Assembly: GCF_000478275.1 (NCBI RefSeq)
Contig: NZ_ASJB01000077.1
Span: forward strand, 89,740-153,739
Origin: Amycolatopsis orientalis DSM 40040 = KCTC 9412
Lineage (GTDB): Bacteria; Actinomycetota; Actinomycetes; Mycobacteriales; Pseudonocardiaceae
Reading direction: 5' to 3'
Length of the DNA: 64,000 nt
Shown: piece by piece, positions 1 through 7,851 of the stretch
Layout: each line of letters starts with the position of its first letter
How positions within the stretch are numbered: position 1 is the first letter of the stretch
Program-made: the position numbers and the translations under genes
The notes under the pieces: model-generated
Databases searched by the model: none
The model's input: the letters and a program-made list of their open reading frames with translations, nothing else
Told to the model about the DNA's origin: nothing

Positions 1-35
1 ATGTTCTTGTCGGTGCGAGGCGCTAGAAAGGACGG

Positions 36-884
36 ATGGAAGCGTCCTTGCGGTCCGCCGCGTTCGGCGACGGCGTGCTGCCGCCGTCGCCCTTCGGGGT
101 GCCCGCGTCGCCTCGCGGACGGCTGCTCGCCGCGATCGGGCTCGGCGCCCGCGGCCGGTACGCGGTGGCGGCCACCCTGCTGACCGGTTTGCGGGCGAGC
201 AAGGAGCCGGTGCTCGCGTCGCTGGCGGCGAGCACGCTGGCGTCGCATCGACGCCAGCTCGGCGGGCACGCGGCGGCACTCGTCCTCGACGGTGAGGCGC
301 TCGCGCTGGTGATCGGGGAGCCGCGAGATGAACCCGACCCCGATGGCCTGGACGCGGAGGGGGCCCGTGCGGACGCGCTGCTCGGTCTGGCGGCCGACAA
401 CCTCGGGCGCGGCAGACTGGCCGCCGCCCGGCGGCTGGTGGCCCGCGCGGAGGCGCACACCGGCAACTGGCGGAGCCGGACCAGGGCCGGTTGGGTGGCC
501 GCGGAAATCGAACTGGCGAGTAACATTTCCGAGGCGGCGATCACACCTGCGGAAATGGCGCTCGAAACGGCGCGGGCCCAGGGCGCCTGCCGACATGTCG
601 TCAAATCACAGCTCGTACTCGGTGTGGCGTTGGTGAATGGGAGTTCCACTGAGCGGGAGCGCGCGAAGACGCTGGTCAGGAGTGCTCGGGAAACCGCCGA
701 GAAATACGAATTCAATTCACTTTTATGGGTGGCATGCCTGGTCGAGGCCGACTTGGCGACGGGACACGCCGATGAGTATCGATTCAGAAGTGCCGAACTG
801 TTGCACGCAGTGTTACGGCGCGCAGATCCTTGCGGGAGGCGGCTCGCCCGGGAATCCCCGTGGGTTCCCGCCGGGGGCGTCTAG
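36..884 (+). CDS. Hypothetical helical protein
   Basis: I do not recognise a named family. The 282-residue protein is rich in Ala, Leu and Arg and reads as consecutive amphipathic helices, for example around residues 105-200, which resembles a TPR-like solenoid. There is no signal peptide or membrane segment, so it is probably cytosolic. The ATG start follows a GAAAGGA ribosome site at about 26-32. The gene lies 130 bp upstream of an orphan LuxR regulator on the same strand, next to the sigD block. GC content falls over the last 250 bases (runs such as aattcaattcactttta), unlike its neighbours, so the 3' part may evolve faster. Its function is unknown. Confidence 0.75.
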   Translation: MEASLRSAAFGDGVLPPSPFGVPASPRGRLLAAIGLGARGRYAVAATLLTGLRASKEPVLASLAASTLASHRRQLGGHAAALVLDGEALALVIGEPRDEPDPDGLDAEGARADALLGLAADNLGRGRLAAARRLVARAEAHTGNWRSRTRAGWVAAEIELASNISEAAITPAEMALETARAQGACRHVVKSQLVLGVALVNGSSTERERAKTLVRSARETAEKYEFNSLLWVACLVEADLATGHADEYRFRSAELLHAVLRRADPCGRRLARESPWVPAGGV

Positions 885-1014
885 CCTGTTGGAGGGCCCA
901 TTCCGGCAACCGGGCTAAGAACTTTCAAAAAAAGCCACCGGATCGTGTCAAGGTTCGGGCTAAAGCGTCCGATAGGGGAAGTGGAATGTCACCCGGCTGC
1001 AGGAAGGAAACCCC

Positions 1015-1611
1015 GTGACGACGGTCTTGATCTGCGACGACCGACGCAGTGTCCGCGAAGGGCTCACTCGAGTGATGTCCGCGGTCCCAGGGGTCAGTCG
1101 CATCGACTGCGTAGCGCACGGTGACGAGCTGCTGGCCCGGTACTCCCGTCAGCCGGTCGACGTCGTGCTGGTCGGTACCCAGCGCGCTGTCCCGACTGGC
1201 GTCGAAGCCACCAGGCGGCTCGTCTCGGCGAACCCCCAAGCGAACGTGATCGTGTTCGGCGCCCCGGACGACGCCGGCAGCATCGCCGCCGCCATCGCCG
1301 GCGGAGCGCGCGGCTACCTGCGCTGGGACGCCTCGCGTCCCGAGCTGGTCGCCGCACTGGCGCATACGCTCGCCAGCACCTCGGTGCCGGCGCCGCGCCA
1401 ACCGTCCGACCCTGGCGTCCAGCTCACCGAGCGCGAGCTTCAGGTGCTCCGTGGGATGAGCCAGGGCAAGAGCAATGGACAGATCGGCCGCGAGCTGTAC
1501 CTGTCCGAAGACACCGTGAAGACCCATGCGCGGCGCTTGTTCCGCAAGCTCGGCGTGCGGGATCGCGCTCAGGCTGTCGCCCACGGATTCCGTCGTGGAC
1601 TCGTTTCCTGA
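1015..1611 (+). CDS. Orphan LuxR-family regulator, degenerate receiver
   Basis: This is a DNA-binding regulator of NarL/LuxR architecture. Residues 1-120 form a receiver-like domain. Residues 137-196 form a LuxR-type HTH, with the usual LTERELQVL start and the LYLSEDTVKTHARRLFRKLG recognition helix. The acidic pair near the N-terminus (Asp8-Asp9) is present. The phospho-acceptor position reads VLVGTQ (Gly54 instead of Asp), and the conserved Lys of the GYLLKDA motif is changed (YLRWDAS). Phosphorylation by a kinase is therefore unlikely, and no kinase gene is adjacent. GTG start at 1015 follows AGGAAGG with good spacing. The gene lies immediately upstream of sigD, as in related actinobacteria. 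Targets are unknown. Confidence 0.88.
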   Translation: MTTVLICDDRRSVREGLTRVMSAVPGVSRIDCVAHGDELLARYSRQPVDVVLVGTQRAVPTGVEATRRLVSANPQANVIVFGAPDDAGSIAAAIAGGARGYLRWDASRPELVAALAHTLASTSVPAPRQPSDPGVQLTERELQVLRGMSQGKSNGQIGRELYLSEDTVKTHARRLFRKLGVRDRAQAVAHGFRRGLVS

Positions 1612-1989
1612 CAACGCTTTCCTGATTTCGCTGGTGTGACAGCGGCAACGGGTGACAACGGGCCGGGGGCATGCCCCTGGCCCGTACCTGTGTTCCCTGT
1701 CACGCTTCGCACTTTTATGTTCACTGCTCGGGCACTCTGGCCCGAGCGCGTCCGCCTCCGGGCGGACCGTCGTACCCCACTGTGTTCCGGCTCGTTGAAG
1801 GTTCGACTACGAGCGAAGGGAACCAGGAAGTAGACCCCGGTTTTCAGCGCGCTCGCCGGATGGGCGGCGCGCCGGTGGCGGCCGTCAGCGAAGGCGGCGG
1901 GCCCGGGGCGGTACGGTAGCTGTCACCGGTAGTGGTCTCCGAAGTCACACGCCGGACTCTTTGCACGCCTATACGTAACACTGGGACTG
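1612..1989. other. Intergenic region between the LuxR regulator and sigD
   Basis: This 378 bp gap holds two GC-rich hairpins, at 1659-1684 and 1727-1746 (7 bp arms CTCGGGC/GCCCGAG). The 3' end is more AT-rich (tttgcacgcctatacgtaacac, split across 1958-1981) and probably carries the sigD promoter. I see no convincing gene. Confidence 0.5.
1659..1684 (+). terminator. Hairpin after the LuxR gene
   Basis: An imperfect 26-nt palindrome (arms CGGGCCGGGGGC and GCCCCTGGCCCG, one mismatch pair) lies 48 bp after the stop codon. There is no U-tract, which is common for actinobacterial terminators. It could also act as a transcript-stabilising structure. Confidence 0.5.
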
Positions 1990-1998
1990 TTGTCTGCG

Positions 1999-2571
1999 AT
2001 GGCCAATGTGGGGGACGGACTGGATGAGCCGGTCGCCGCTGCTGTTGAGGGTGATCCTCAAGCGGTCGAGCGGTTGCTGGCGGCCATCCGTCCTTTGGTA
2101 GTGCGGTACTGCCGCGCTCGGGTTGGCAGGCAGGAGCGTTCGTTCGCTTCCGCAGACGACGTTGCTCAGGAGGTGTGTCTCGCGGTGCTCACGGCATTGC
2201 CTTCGTACCGTGATCAGGGCCGCCCGTTCCTGGCCTTCGTCTACGGGATCGCCCAGCACAAGGTGGCCGACGCGCATCGCGCCGCGGCCCGCAACCGTGC
2301 CGAACCGGTCGCCGAAGTCCCCGACGAGATCGAGGGCGGCGTCGGTCCTGAGCAGCGCGCCCTCCAAGGCGAGTTGAACGAGCGCATGTCGCAGCTGCTG
2401 CGCGTCCTTCCCGATAAACAGCGTGAGATCGTGGTTCTGCGTGTCGTAGTGGGATTGTCCGCCGAAGAAACGGCCGAAGCCGTGGGGTCCACCCCCGGCG
2501 CCGTCCGGGTGGCCCAGCATCGCGCCCTCGCGCGCCTACGTAAGGTTCTGGCCGCTGAGGAGGTGATCTGA
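1999..2571 (+). CDS. sigD: ECF RNA polymerase sigma factor SigD
   Basis: This is an extracytoplasmic-function sigma factor that redirects RNA polymerase to its own promoters. Region 2 spans about residues 28-90 and includes the DDVAQEVCLAVLTALP segment. Region 4 spans about 120-185 and includes the HTH GLSAEETAEAVGSTPGAVRV. The identification rests on family resemblance and on context: it is followed with no gap by an RsdA-type anti-sigma gene, then by DUF5319 and guaB, the M. tuberculosis Rv3414c-Rv3411c order. I chose ATG 1999. An in-frame TTG at 1990 is also possible, and neither has a strong ribosome site. Activity is probably controlled by the partner anti-sigma factor, through release after cleavage of that protein. 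Confidence 0.92.
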   Translation: MANVGDGLDEPVAAAVEGDPQAVERLLAAIRPLVVRYCRARVGRQERSFASADDVAQEVCLAVLTALPSYRDQGRPFLAFVYGIAQHKVADAHRAAARNRAEPVAEVPDEIEGGVGPEQRALQGELNERMSQLLRVLPDKQREIVVLRVVVGLSAEETAEAVGSTPGAVRVAQHRALARLRKVLAAEEVI

Positions 2572-3516
2572 GTGACCGATCGCGACCATCGGTTCTCCCC
2601 CGGGACCGATCGTGAACTGACGGCTTTCGAAAGAGGGCTGACGTCCTCCGAGGCCGAGTTCGCCGCTGATCTGTCGGCCGTGCAGGCCGACGACGCGCTG
2701 CTCGACGCTCTCGGTGGCTCGGACCCGAAAATGGCCGACGACCTCGGCGATCAGGAACTCAACGCGCTGCTGCTGGCTTGGCGGCGCGACATAGACAGTG
2801 AGCCGCTGGCGGAACTGGTGGACGTCGATACCGCCGTCACCACCGTGAAGACAGCCGCGCTCGCCCGTAAACACGGGGGAAGACGCCGGCTGCTGGTCCC
2901 GGTGGCCGCCGCCGCGGCCGTCCTGGCCATCGCCTTCGCCGGTACCGGTCTCGCCGCGAAGGACGCGCAGCCTGGTGACACGCTCTGGGGCCTGACCAAG
3001 GTGCTTTACGCCGACCACGCCCGGTCGGTCGAGGCCGCCGCCGCGGCCAAACTCGATCTGGAGAAGGCCAACCTCGCGCTCGCCGGTGGGCGCCTCGACG
3101 ACGCGCGCAAGGCGCTCGACGAGGCACAGGCCGCGCTGAGCCAGGTGACCGACGAAGAGAATCGCGATCAGCTGCTCGAGCAGCACCGCCAGCTGAGCGC
3201 GCAGCTGCAGAACCCCACGCAGCCGACGTTGCCTCCGGATCAGCAGTCTCCTACGCAGACTCCGGTGGCGACCACCCCGCCGCCCACTCCGCAGCCGACC
3301 GGTTCGCCGACGTCGCTGCCCGGAGGCGGCACTCCCGGCACGAGTCTGCCGGGCACCACGACACCCACGCCCACTCCGCCGACCTCGTCGAGTGAGCCAC
3401 CGCCGCCCACCACGTCGACGACGCAGCCGGCCTCGGGTAACGATCCCGGCGGCTCGCGCAACGAGCCGACCCCGGGTGCCGGAGCGCAGGCGCCCGGCGT
3501 CGTCGAGACCACGTAG
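2572..3516 (+). CDS. rsdA: Anti-sigma-D factor RsdA
   Basis: This membrane-anchored protein is expected to hold SigD inactive. The N-terminal 100 residues are acidic and cytosolic and contain the sigma-binding segment. One membrane helix lies at about residues 107-128 (AAAAAVLAIAFAGTGLA). A helical extracytoplasmic stretch follows (about 130-215). The last 100 residues are a Pro/Thr/Ser/Gly tail, which looks disordered or wall-spanning. The GTG start directly follows the sigD stop and is served by GAGGAGG at 2557-2563 inside sigD, so translation is coupled. In M. tuberculosis RsdA is removed by regulated ClpP degradation; whether this holds here is inference. Confidence 0.9.
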   Translation: MTDRDHRFSPGTDRELTAFERGLTSSEAEFAADLSAVQADDALLDALGGSDPKMADDLGDQELNALLLAWRRDIDSEPLAELVDVDTAVTTVKTAALARKHGGRRRLLVPVAAAAAVLAIAFAGTGLAAKDAQPGDTLWGLTKVLYADHARSVEAAAAAKLDLEKANLALAGGRLDDARKALDEAQAALSQVTDEENRDQLLEQHRQLSAQLQNPTQPTLPPDQQSPTQTPVATTPPPTPQPTGSPTSLPGGGTPGTSLPGTTTPTPTPPTSSSEPPPPTTSTTQPASGNDPGGSRNEPTPGAGAQAPGVVETT

Positions 3517-3530
3517 GACCCCGAGAACGC

Positions 3531-3570
3531 CGAAAGGGCCTGGTGAGAACACCCTCACCAGGCCCTTTCG
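3531..3570. terminator. Strong bidirectional terminator after rsdA
   Basis: Perfect 17 bp arms at 3531-3547 and 3554-3570 with a 6-nt loop, starting with CGAAAGGGCC. It lies 14 bp after the rsdA stop. The symmetric ends suit termination from either side, since the gene on the other flank converges. Confidence 0.85.
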
Positions 3571-3583
3571 CGTGTGGCTCAGA

Positions 3584-3630
3584 TCGCCTTTAGCGGGCTA
3601 AACGCGACGCGTTTAGCCCGCTAAAGGCGC
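3584..3630. repeat. Palindromic repeat, inverted pair
   Basis: Two head-to-head copies of the interspersed palindrome (core TTTAGCGGGCTAAA at about 3589-3602 and TTTAGCCCGCTAAA at about 3612-3625) form a near-perfect inverted repeat. It abuts the stop codon of the DUF5319 gene at 3631. Confidence 0.85.
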
Positions 3631-4017
3631 TCAGTAGGCGCTTTCGTTGGCCGTGACACCGTCCGCGAAGCCGCGGCAGTAGTCCCAGCTCACGTAGTCA
3701 CCGGGGTTCGGATCGAACGCGGGCTCGTGCGGCCGCATCCGGCCGTCGGCGAGCAGCTGCTCGAGACTGGCGCGCAGCAGATGCCAGTCGTGGTAGTGCG
3801 GTTCGTCGCATTCTCCGCAGTCGACCACGATCCCGCGTACTCCGCGTGGTTCGAGAAGCGCCTGGTAGACAGCGAGATCGGAGAGGTCGGCCAGCAGCTC
3901 GGTGCGTTCCTCGTCGCTGATCGGCTCGTCCAGCCGGTCGGCGTCGTCGATGAACGCGCGGGCCGGGTCCTCCGGGTCATCCGCGAACGGGTCTGGGGGC
4001 AACGCATCATGCGGCAC
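3631..4017 (-). CDS. DUF5319 family protein
   Basis: This 128-residue acidic cytosolic protein is of unknown function. It matches the conserved actinobacterial family represented by M. tuberculosis Rv3412, which occupies the same place beside guaB. The C-terminal half carries recognisable conserved residues (VVDCGECDEPHYHDWHLL, then DYVSWDYCRGFADG), including two Cys in CGEC and a later Cys. These could bind metal, but I cannot show that. The GTG start lies at the top of a gap shared with divergent guaB, so the two may share a promoter region. The 3' end touches a palindromic repeat pair. Confidence 0.88.
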   Translation of the reverse strand: MPHDALPPDPFADDPEDPARAFIDDADRLDEPISDEERTELLADLSDLAVYQALLEPRGVRGIVVDCGECDEPHYHDWHLLRASLEQLLADGRMRPHEPAFDPNPGDYVSWDYCRGFADGVTANESAY

Positions 4018-4152
4018 GCCTGCACGCTACCGGGCGCCCACCCGGGCCGGGCGGCCGCCCGGCCCGGATATCATGAGGGGCAGGCCCTCGCCGTGATGCC
4101 ACCAGCCACGGCGGCCCCCATTAGTCACCGCTAGGAAGGCCGTTCGCCTGCT

Positions 4153-5664
4153 ATGACCAGCGACAGCGTCACCGCCCCCGTCCCGAGCAAGTTCGCCATG
4201 CTCGGGCTGACCTTCGACGACGTGCTGCTGCTGCCGGCCGAGTCCGACGTGGTGCCCAGTGCGGTCAGCACCCGCACCCGGCTCTCCCGCAACGTCACCC
4301 TCAACATCCCGCTGGTCTCCGCCGCCATGGACACGGTCACCGAAGGCCGGATGGCGATCGCGATGGCGCGCCAGGGCGGGATGGGCGTGCTGCAGCGCAA
4401 CCTGCCGATCGACGACCAGGCGTCCGCCGTCGAGGTCGTGAAGCGCTCCGAGGCGGGCATGGTGACCGATCCGGTCACTTGTTCGCCGGAGGACACCCTC
4501 GCCGAGGTCGACGCGCTGTGCGCCCGGTTCCGGATCTCCGGCGTGCCGGTGACGGACGCCGCCGGCACGCTCGTGGGCATCATCACCAACCGCGACATGC
4601 GGTTCGAGGTCGACCACACCCGTGCCGTGCACGAGGTGATGACGAAGCTGCCGCTGGTCACCGCGCAGGTCGGAGTCACCGCGGAGGCCGCGCTGGGGCT
4701 GCTGCGCCGTCACAAGATCGAGAAGCTGCCGATCGTCGACGGCGCGGGCAAGCTCCGCGGCCTGATCACGGTCAAGGACTTCGTCAAGACCGAGCAGTAC
4801 CCGAACGCCACCAAGGACACCAACGGCAGGCTGATCGTCGGTGCCGCCGTCGGTGTCGGGCCGGACGGGCACAAGCGTGCGATGGCGCTGGCCGACGCCG
4901 GGGTCGACGTACTGATGGTCGACACCGCGCACGGGCACTCCCGCGCCGTCGTGGAAACGGTCGCGCTGCTGAAGAAGGAACTGGGCGACACCGTCGACAT
5001 CGTGGGCGGCAACGTGGCGACCCGGGCCGGTGCGCAGGCGCTGGTGGAGGCGGGCGCCGACGGGATCAAGGTCGGTGTCGGCCCGGGCTCCATCTGCACC
5101 ACCCGCATCGTCGCCGGGGTCGGTGTGCCCCAGATCTCCGCGATCTACGAGGCCGACCAGGCGGCCCGCCCGGCGGGCATCCCGGTGATCGGCGACGGCG
5201 GCATCCAGTACTCGGGTGACATCGCGAAGGCGCTCGCCGCGGGCGCGTCCACCGTGATGCTCGGCAGCCTGCTCGCGGGCACCGCCGAATCGCCCGGCGA
5301 CCTGATCCTGGTCAACGGCAAGCAGTTCAAGACCTATCGCGGGATGGGCTCGCTGGGTGCCATGCAGTCGCGTGGACAGGCGAAGTCCTACTCGAAGGAC
5401 CGCTACGCGCAGGACGACGTGCTGAGCGAGGACAAGCTGGTCCCGGAAGGCATCGAAGGGCGTATCCCGTTCCGTGGGCCGCTCGCGAACGTCGTCCACC
5501 AGCTGGTGGGCGGCCTGCGGTCGGGGATGGGCTACGCGGGCGCGTCGACGATCCCCGAGCTGCAGGAGGCGCAGCTGGTGCGGATCACGGCGGCCGGGCT
5601 CAAGGAGAGCCACCCGCACGACATCACGATGACCGTCGAGGCACCCAACTACACCACCCGGTAG
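4153..5664 (+). CDS. guaB: Inosine-5'-monophosphate dehydrogenase
   Basis: This enzyme oxidises IMP to XMP with NAD+, the committed step of guanine nucleotide synthesis. It is 503 residues, the usual length. The TIM barrel is interrupted by a pair of CBS domains (about residues 105-220), which in this family sense adenine or guanine nucleotides. The catalytic loop GVGPGSICTTRIVAGVG contains the nucleophile Cys315, and the flap RYAQDD is present. AGGAAGG at about 4135 serves ATG 4153. A paralogue lacking CBS domains (guaB3) follows, and guaA lies 14 kb downstream. A hairpin follows the stop at 5701-5736. Confidence 0.97.
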   Translation: MTSDSVTAPVPSKFAMLGLTFDDVLLLPAESDVVPSAVSTRTRLSRNVTLNIPLVSAAMDTVTEGRMAIAMARQGGMGVLQRNLPIDDQASAVEVVKRSEAGMVTDPVTCSPEDTLAEVDALCARFRISGVPVTDAAGTLVGIITNRDMRFEVDHTRAVHEVMTKLPLVTAQVGVTAEAALGLLRRHKIEKLPIVDGAGKLRGLITVKDFVKTEQYPNATKDTNGRLIVGAAVGVGPDGHKRAMALADAGVDVLMVDTAHGHSRAVVETVALLKKELGDTVDIVGGNVATRAGAQALVEAGADGIKVGVGPGSICTTRIVAGVGVPQISAIYEADQAARPAGIPVIGDGGIQYSGDIAKALAAGASTVMLGSLLAGTAESPGDLILVNGKQFKTYRGMGSLGAMQSRGQAKSYSKDRYAQDDVLSEDKLVPEGIEGRIPFRGPLANVVHQLVGGLRSGMGYAGASTIPELQEAQLVRITAAGLKESHPHDITMTVEAPNYTTR

Positions 5665-5700
5665 TCCGCCCTTCCGGACACTTACGCAGCCGGTTCCGTT

Positions 5701-5736
5701 CCCAGGAGACTTGGTCCGCCGATCAAGTCTCCTGGG
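5701..5736. terminator. Hairpin overlapping the next ribosome site
   Basis: Perfect 13 bp arms CCCAGGAGACTTG (5701-5713) and its complement (5724-5736) with a 10-nt loop. The right arm ends in CCTGGG, and the GGGAGGA ribosome site of the next gene overlaps it. It may terminate guaB, or it may hide the ribosome site of the DUF3574 gene. Confidence 0.6.
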
Positions 5737-5745
5737 AGGAATCGG

Positions 5746-6204
5746 ATGTCTTCTTCGCTGACCGTTTCGCGGCGCACCGTGGTGGCCGTGTTCGCCGCCG
5801 CGATCCTCGGGCTGGGCGGCGGGGTGGCGGCTTCGGCCGCGCCTCTTTCCAGCGCTGCCGAACCCCAGGCGTCGCCGGGGGAGCCGTGGAAGCGCACCGA
5901 GTTGTACTTCGGCGCGACGAAGCCGGGTGGCGGTGAGGTGAGTGACGCGGAGTTCACGGCGTTCTCGGACAAAGTCGTCACCCCAGCGTTCCCGGACGGG
6001 TTCACCGAGCTGGCCGGTCGCGGCCAGTGGCGCGGGTCGGACGGGGTGATCACACGGGAGAAGTCCAGGGTGATCATCGTCGTGTACCCCTTCAGCGACC
6101 GCGACGCGAACCGCGAGATCGAGGAGATCCGGAGCGCCTACAAGGAGGCGTTCTCGCAGGAATCCGTGCTCCGGACCGACTCGGTGGAGAAGGTCTCCTT
6201 CTGA
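5746..6204 (+). CDS. Secreted DUF3574-like protein
   Basis: This 152-residue exported protein has a signal peptide at about residues 1-32 (positive SRR, then a hydrophobic run, then ASAAP). The mature part contains the features of DUF3574: WKRTELYFGA near its start, then a repeat-free alpha/beta segment ending SRVIIVVYPF and a helix EIEEIRSAYKEAF. No catalytic residues are known for this family. The ribosome site GGGAGGA sits in a hairpin arm, so translation may be gated by RNA structure. It lies between the guaB paralogues but has no evident metabolic link to them. Confidence 0.8.
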   Translation: MSSSLTVSRRTVVAVFAAAILGLGGGVAASAAPLSSAAEPQASPGEPWKRTELYFGATKPGGGEVSDAEFTAFSDKVVTPAFPDGFTELAGRGQWRGSDGVITREKSRVIIVVYPFSDRDANREIEEIRSAYKEAFSQESVLRTDSVEKVSF

Positions 6205-6231
6205 CCCTCCTGCCCCAGCCGCCCCACCGGA

Positions 6232-6257
6232 GCGACTTTAGCGGGCTAAAGGTGAAA
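6232..6257. repeat. Palindromic repeat, left copy flanking guaB3
   Basis: One copy with core CTTTAGCGGGCTAAAG. Its 26 bases recur exactly, in inverted orientation, at 7725-7750 on the other side of guaB3. The neighbouring bases (ggtggggca, cagccgcccc) also partly match in inverted order. Confidence 0.8.
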
Positions 6258-6376
6258 CAGGTGGGGCACGTGGGGCTGGTGTGACTTCGGGGCCGCTTCG
6301 GGAGCCCCGTGCGCAGGTCACCCACGCGGCCTAGCGACAATGGGGTGTAACGGTCGTCGGTGAGAAGGGACTTGAC

Positions 6377-7510
6377 GTGCGGGATCTGGTCGAGATCGGC
6401 ATGGGCCGCACCGCGCGGCGGGCGTATGACCTCGATGACGTGGAGATCGTGCCGTCGCGGCGCACCCGGTCGTCGTCGGTCGTGTCCACCGCCTGGCAGA
6501 TCGACGCGTACCGCTTCGAGTTGCCGCTGGTCACGCACCCCACCGACGCGATCGTGTCGCCGGGCACCGCGGTGGCCGTCGGCGAGCTCGGCGGGCTGGG
6601 CGTCCTCAACGCCGAGGGGCTCTGGGCGCGGCACCCGAACGTCGAGGACGCGATCTTCCGGCTCGTCCGGGCCGCGGAGGACACCGAGGACCCGACCGCG
6701 ATCGTGCGGGAGCTGCAGGAGCTGCACTCCGCCCCGATCCGGCTCGACCTGCTGACCGAGGCGATCAAGACGGTCCGCGAATCCGGGGTCACCGTCGCGG
6801 CGCGGGTCAGCCCGCAGCACGCTGCCGAACTCACGCCGGACCTGCTGGCGGCGGGCGTCGAGATCCTGGTCGTGCAGGGCACGATCATCTCCGCCGAGCA
6901 CGTCCAGCGCGACGCCGAGCCGCTGGACCTGAAGGACTTCATCGGACGGCTCGACGTCCCGGTGATCGCGGGCGGTGTCAGCGACTACCGGACCGCGATG
7001 CACCTGATGCGCACCGGCGCGGCCGGCGTCATCGTCGGCCACGGGGCCAGCCGTGGCGTGACGAGCACCGACAGTGTCCTCGGGATCGGGACGCCGATGG
7101 CGACCGCGATCGTCGACGCCGCGGCCGCGCGTCGTGACTACCTCGACGAGACCGGCGGCCGGTACGTGCACGTACTCGCCGACGGCGGGATGAGCGTGTC
7201 GGGCGACATCGCCAAGGCCATCGCCTGCGGTGCCGACGCGGTCATGCTCGGTGCGCCGCTGGCCGCCGCCTCCGAGGCGCCTGGGCAGGGCCTCTACTGG
7301 ACGTCGGCCGCCGCGCACCCGTCGCTGCCGCGTTCGCGCGTCGCGCTGGGGCCGGACTACGCCGTCGACCTCAAGACGCTCCTCTTCGGACCGTCCTCGG
7401 ACGCTGAAGGCGTCGTGAACCTCTTCGGGGCGCTTCGCCGCGCGATGGCGAAGACGGGCTACTCGGACCTGAAGGAGTTCCAGCGGGTCGGCCTGACCGT
7501 GCGCCGCTGA
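6377..7510 (+). CDS. guaB3: GuaB3-family IMP dehydrogenase paralogue
   Basis: This is a 377-residue IMPDH/GMP-reductase-like TIM-barrel protein without CBS domains, corresponding to M. tuberculosis Rv3410c. The phosphate-binding segments are present (GGVSDYRTAMHLMRTGAAG and ADGGMSVSGDIAKAIACGAD). The loop that should carry the catalytic cysteine reads VGHGASRGVTSTDSVLGIG, with no Cys, so ordinary IMPDH chemistry is doubtful. GTG 6377 follows AGAAGGGA. It is flanked by inverted copies of the same palindromic repeat. It may bind nucleotide or modulate GuaB, but its role in actinobacteria is not settled as far as I know. Confidence 0.92.
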   Translation: MRDLVEIGMGRTARRAYDLDDVEIVPSRRTRSSSVVSTAWQIDAYRFELPLVTHPTDAIVSPGTAVAVGELGGLGVLNAEGLWARHPNVEDAIFRLVRAAEDTEDPTAIVRELQELHSAPIRLDLLTEAIKTVRESGVTVAARVSPQHAAELTPDLLAAGVEILVVQGTIISAEHVQRDAEPLDLKDFIGRLDVPVIAGGVSDYRTAMHLMRTGAAGVIVGHGASRGVTSTDSVLGIGTPMATAIVDAAAARRDYLDETGGRYVHVLADGGMSVSGDIAKAIACGADAVMLGAPLAAASEAPGQGLYWTSAAAHPSLPRSRVALGPDYAVDLKTLLFGPSSDAEGVVNLFGALRRAMAKTGYSDLKEFQRVGLTVRR

Positions 7511-7531
7511 CCTGCCACTTCGCCCGCCACG

Positions 7532-7559
7532 GATCGCGTTTAGCCCGCTAAAGGCGATC
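7532..7559. repeat. Palindromic repeat copy
   Basis: A single copy with core TTTAGCCCGCTAAA flanked by GATCGCG and GGCGATC. It lies 22 bp after the guaB3 stop. Confidence 0.8.
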
Positions 7560-7595
7560 CGGGGGCGTACTACTTCGGCGAAGTGAAGTGACCTG

Positions 7596-7632
7596 AGAGG
7601 GCTGGATGACCGCGGTGGTCGTCCAGCCCTCT
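7596..7632 (+). terminator. Rho-independent terminator after guaB3
   Basis: Arms AGAGGGCTGGA (7596-7606) and TCCAGCCCTCT (7622-7632) carry an inner GACC/GGTC stem and are followed by TCTTCG. This is the probable end of the guaB3 transcript. Confidence 0.75.
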
Positions 7633-7646
7633 TCTTCGTGCGGCCG

Positions 7647-7672
7647 GATCGCGGTTAGCCCGCGAAACGCGC
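7647..7672. repeat. Degenerate palindromic repeat copy
   Basis: The copy reads GCGGTTAGCCCGCGAAACGC. It keeps the flanks and centre but has lost symmetry at two positions. Confidence 0.6.
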
Positions 7673-7724
7673 CTAGGTCCCGCTAGTGCCCCAGCTGCCC
7701 CACCAGTCACACGAGCCCCGTCAG

Positions 7725-7750
7725 TTTCACCTTTAGCCCGCTAAAGTCGC
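7725..7750. repeat. Palindromic repeat, right copy flanking guaB3
   Basis: Exact inverted copy (26 of 26 bases) of 6232-6257. Together they bracket guaB3 and its terminator. Confidence 0.8.
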
Positions 7751-7851
7751 GCGGCTCGGGGGACCGGGGGCGTTCGTGCGTCCGGGTGGAAGGTGACTGG
7801 CCGGTAACTTACCTCTGGTCAGGAAGGGTGGGCGGGGTTACAGTCGAGGGT

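Larger units (their letters stand above)
7511..7851. other. Intergenic region between guaB3 and choD
   Basis: This 341 bp gap is made up almost entirely of a terminator (7596-7632) and three palindromic-repeat copies (7532, 7647 degenerate, 7725). The promoter of choD presumably lies near its right end. An upstream GTG at 7786 is in frame with choD. Confidence 0.6.

Noticed and set aside
1636..1919. Short ORFs between the LuxR gene and sigD
   Set aside because: They overlap hairpins, have no ribosome sites and look like chance frames.
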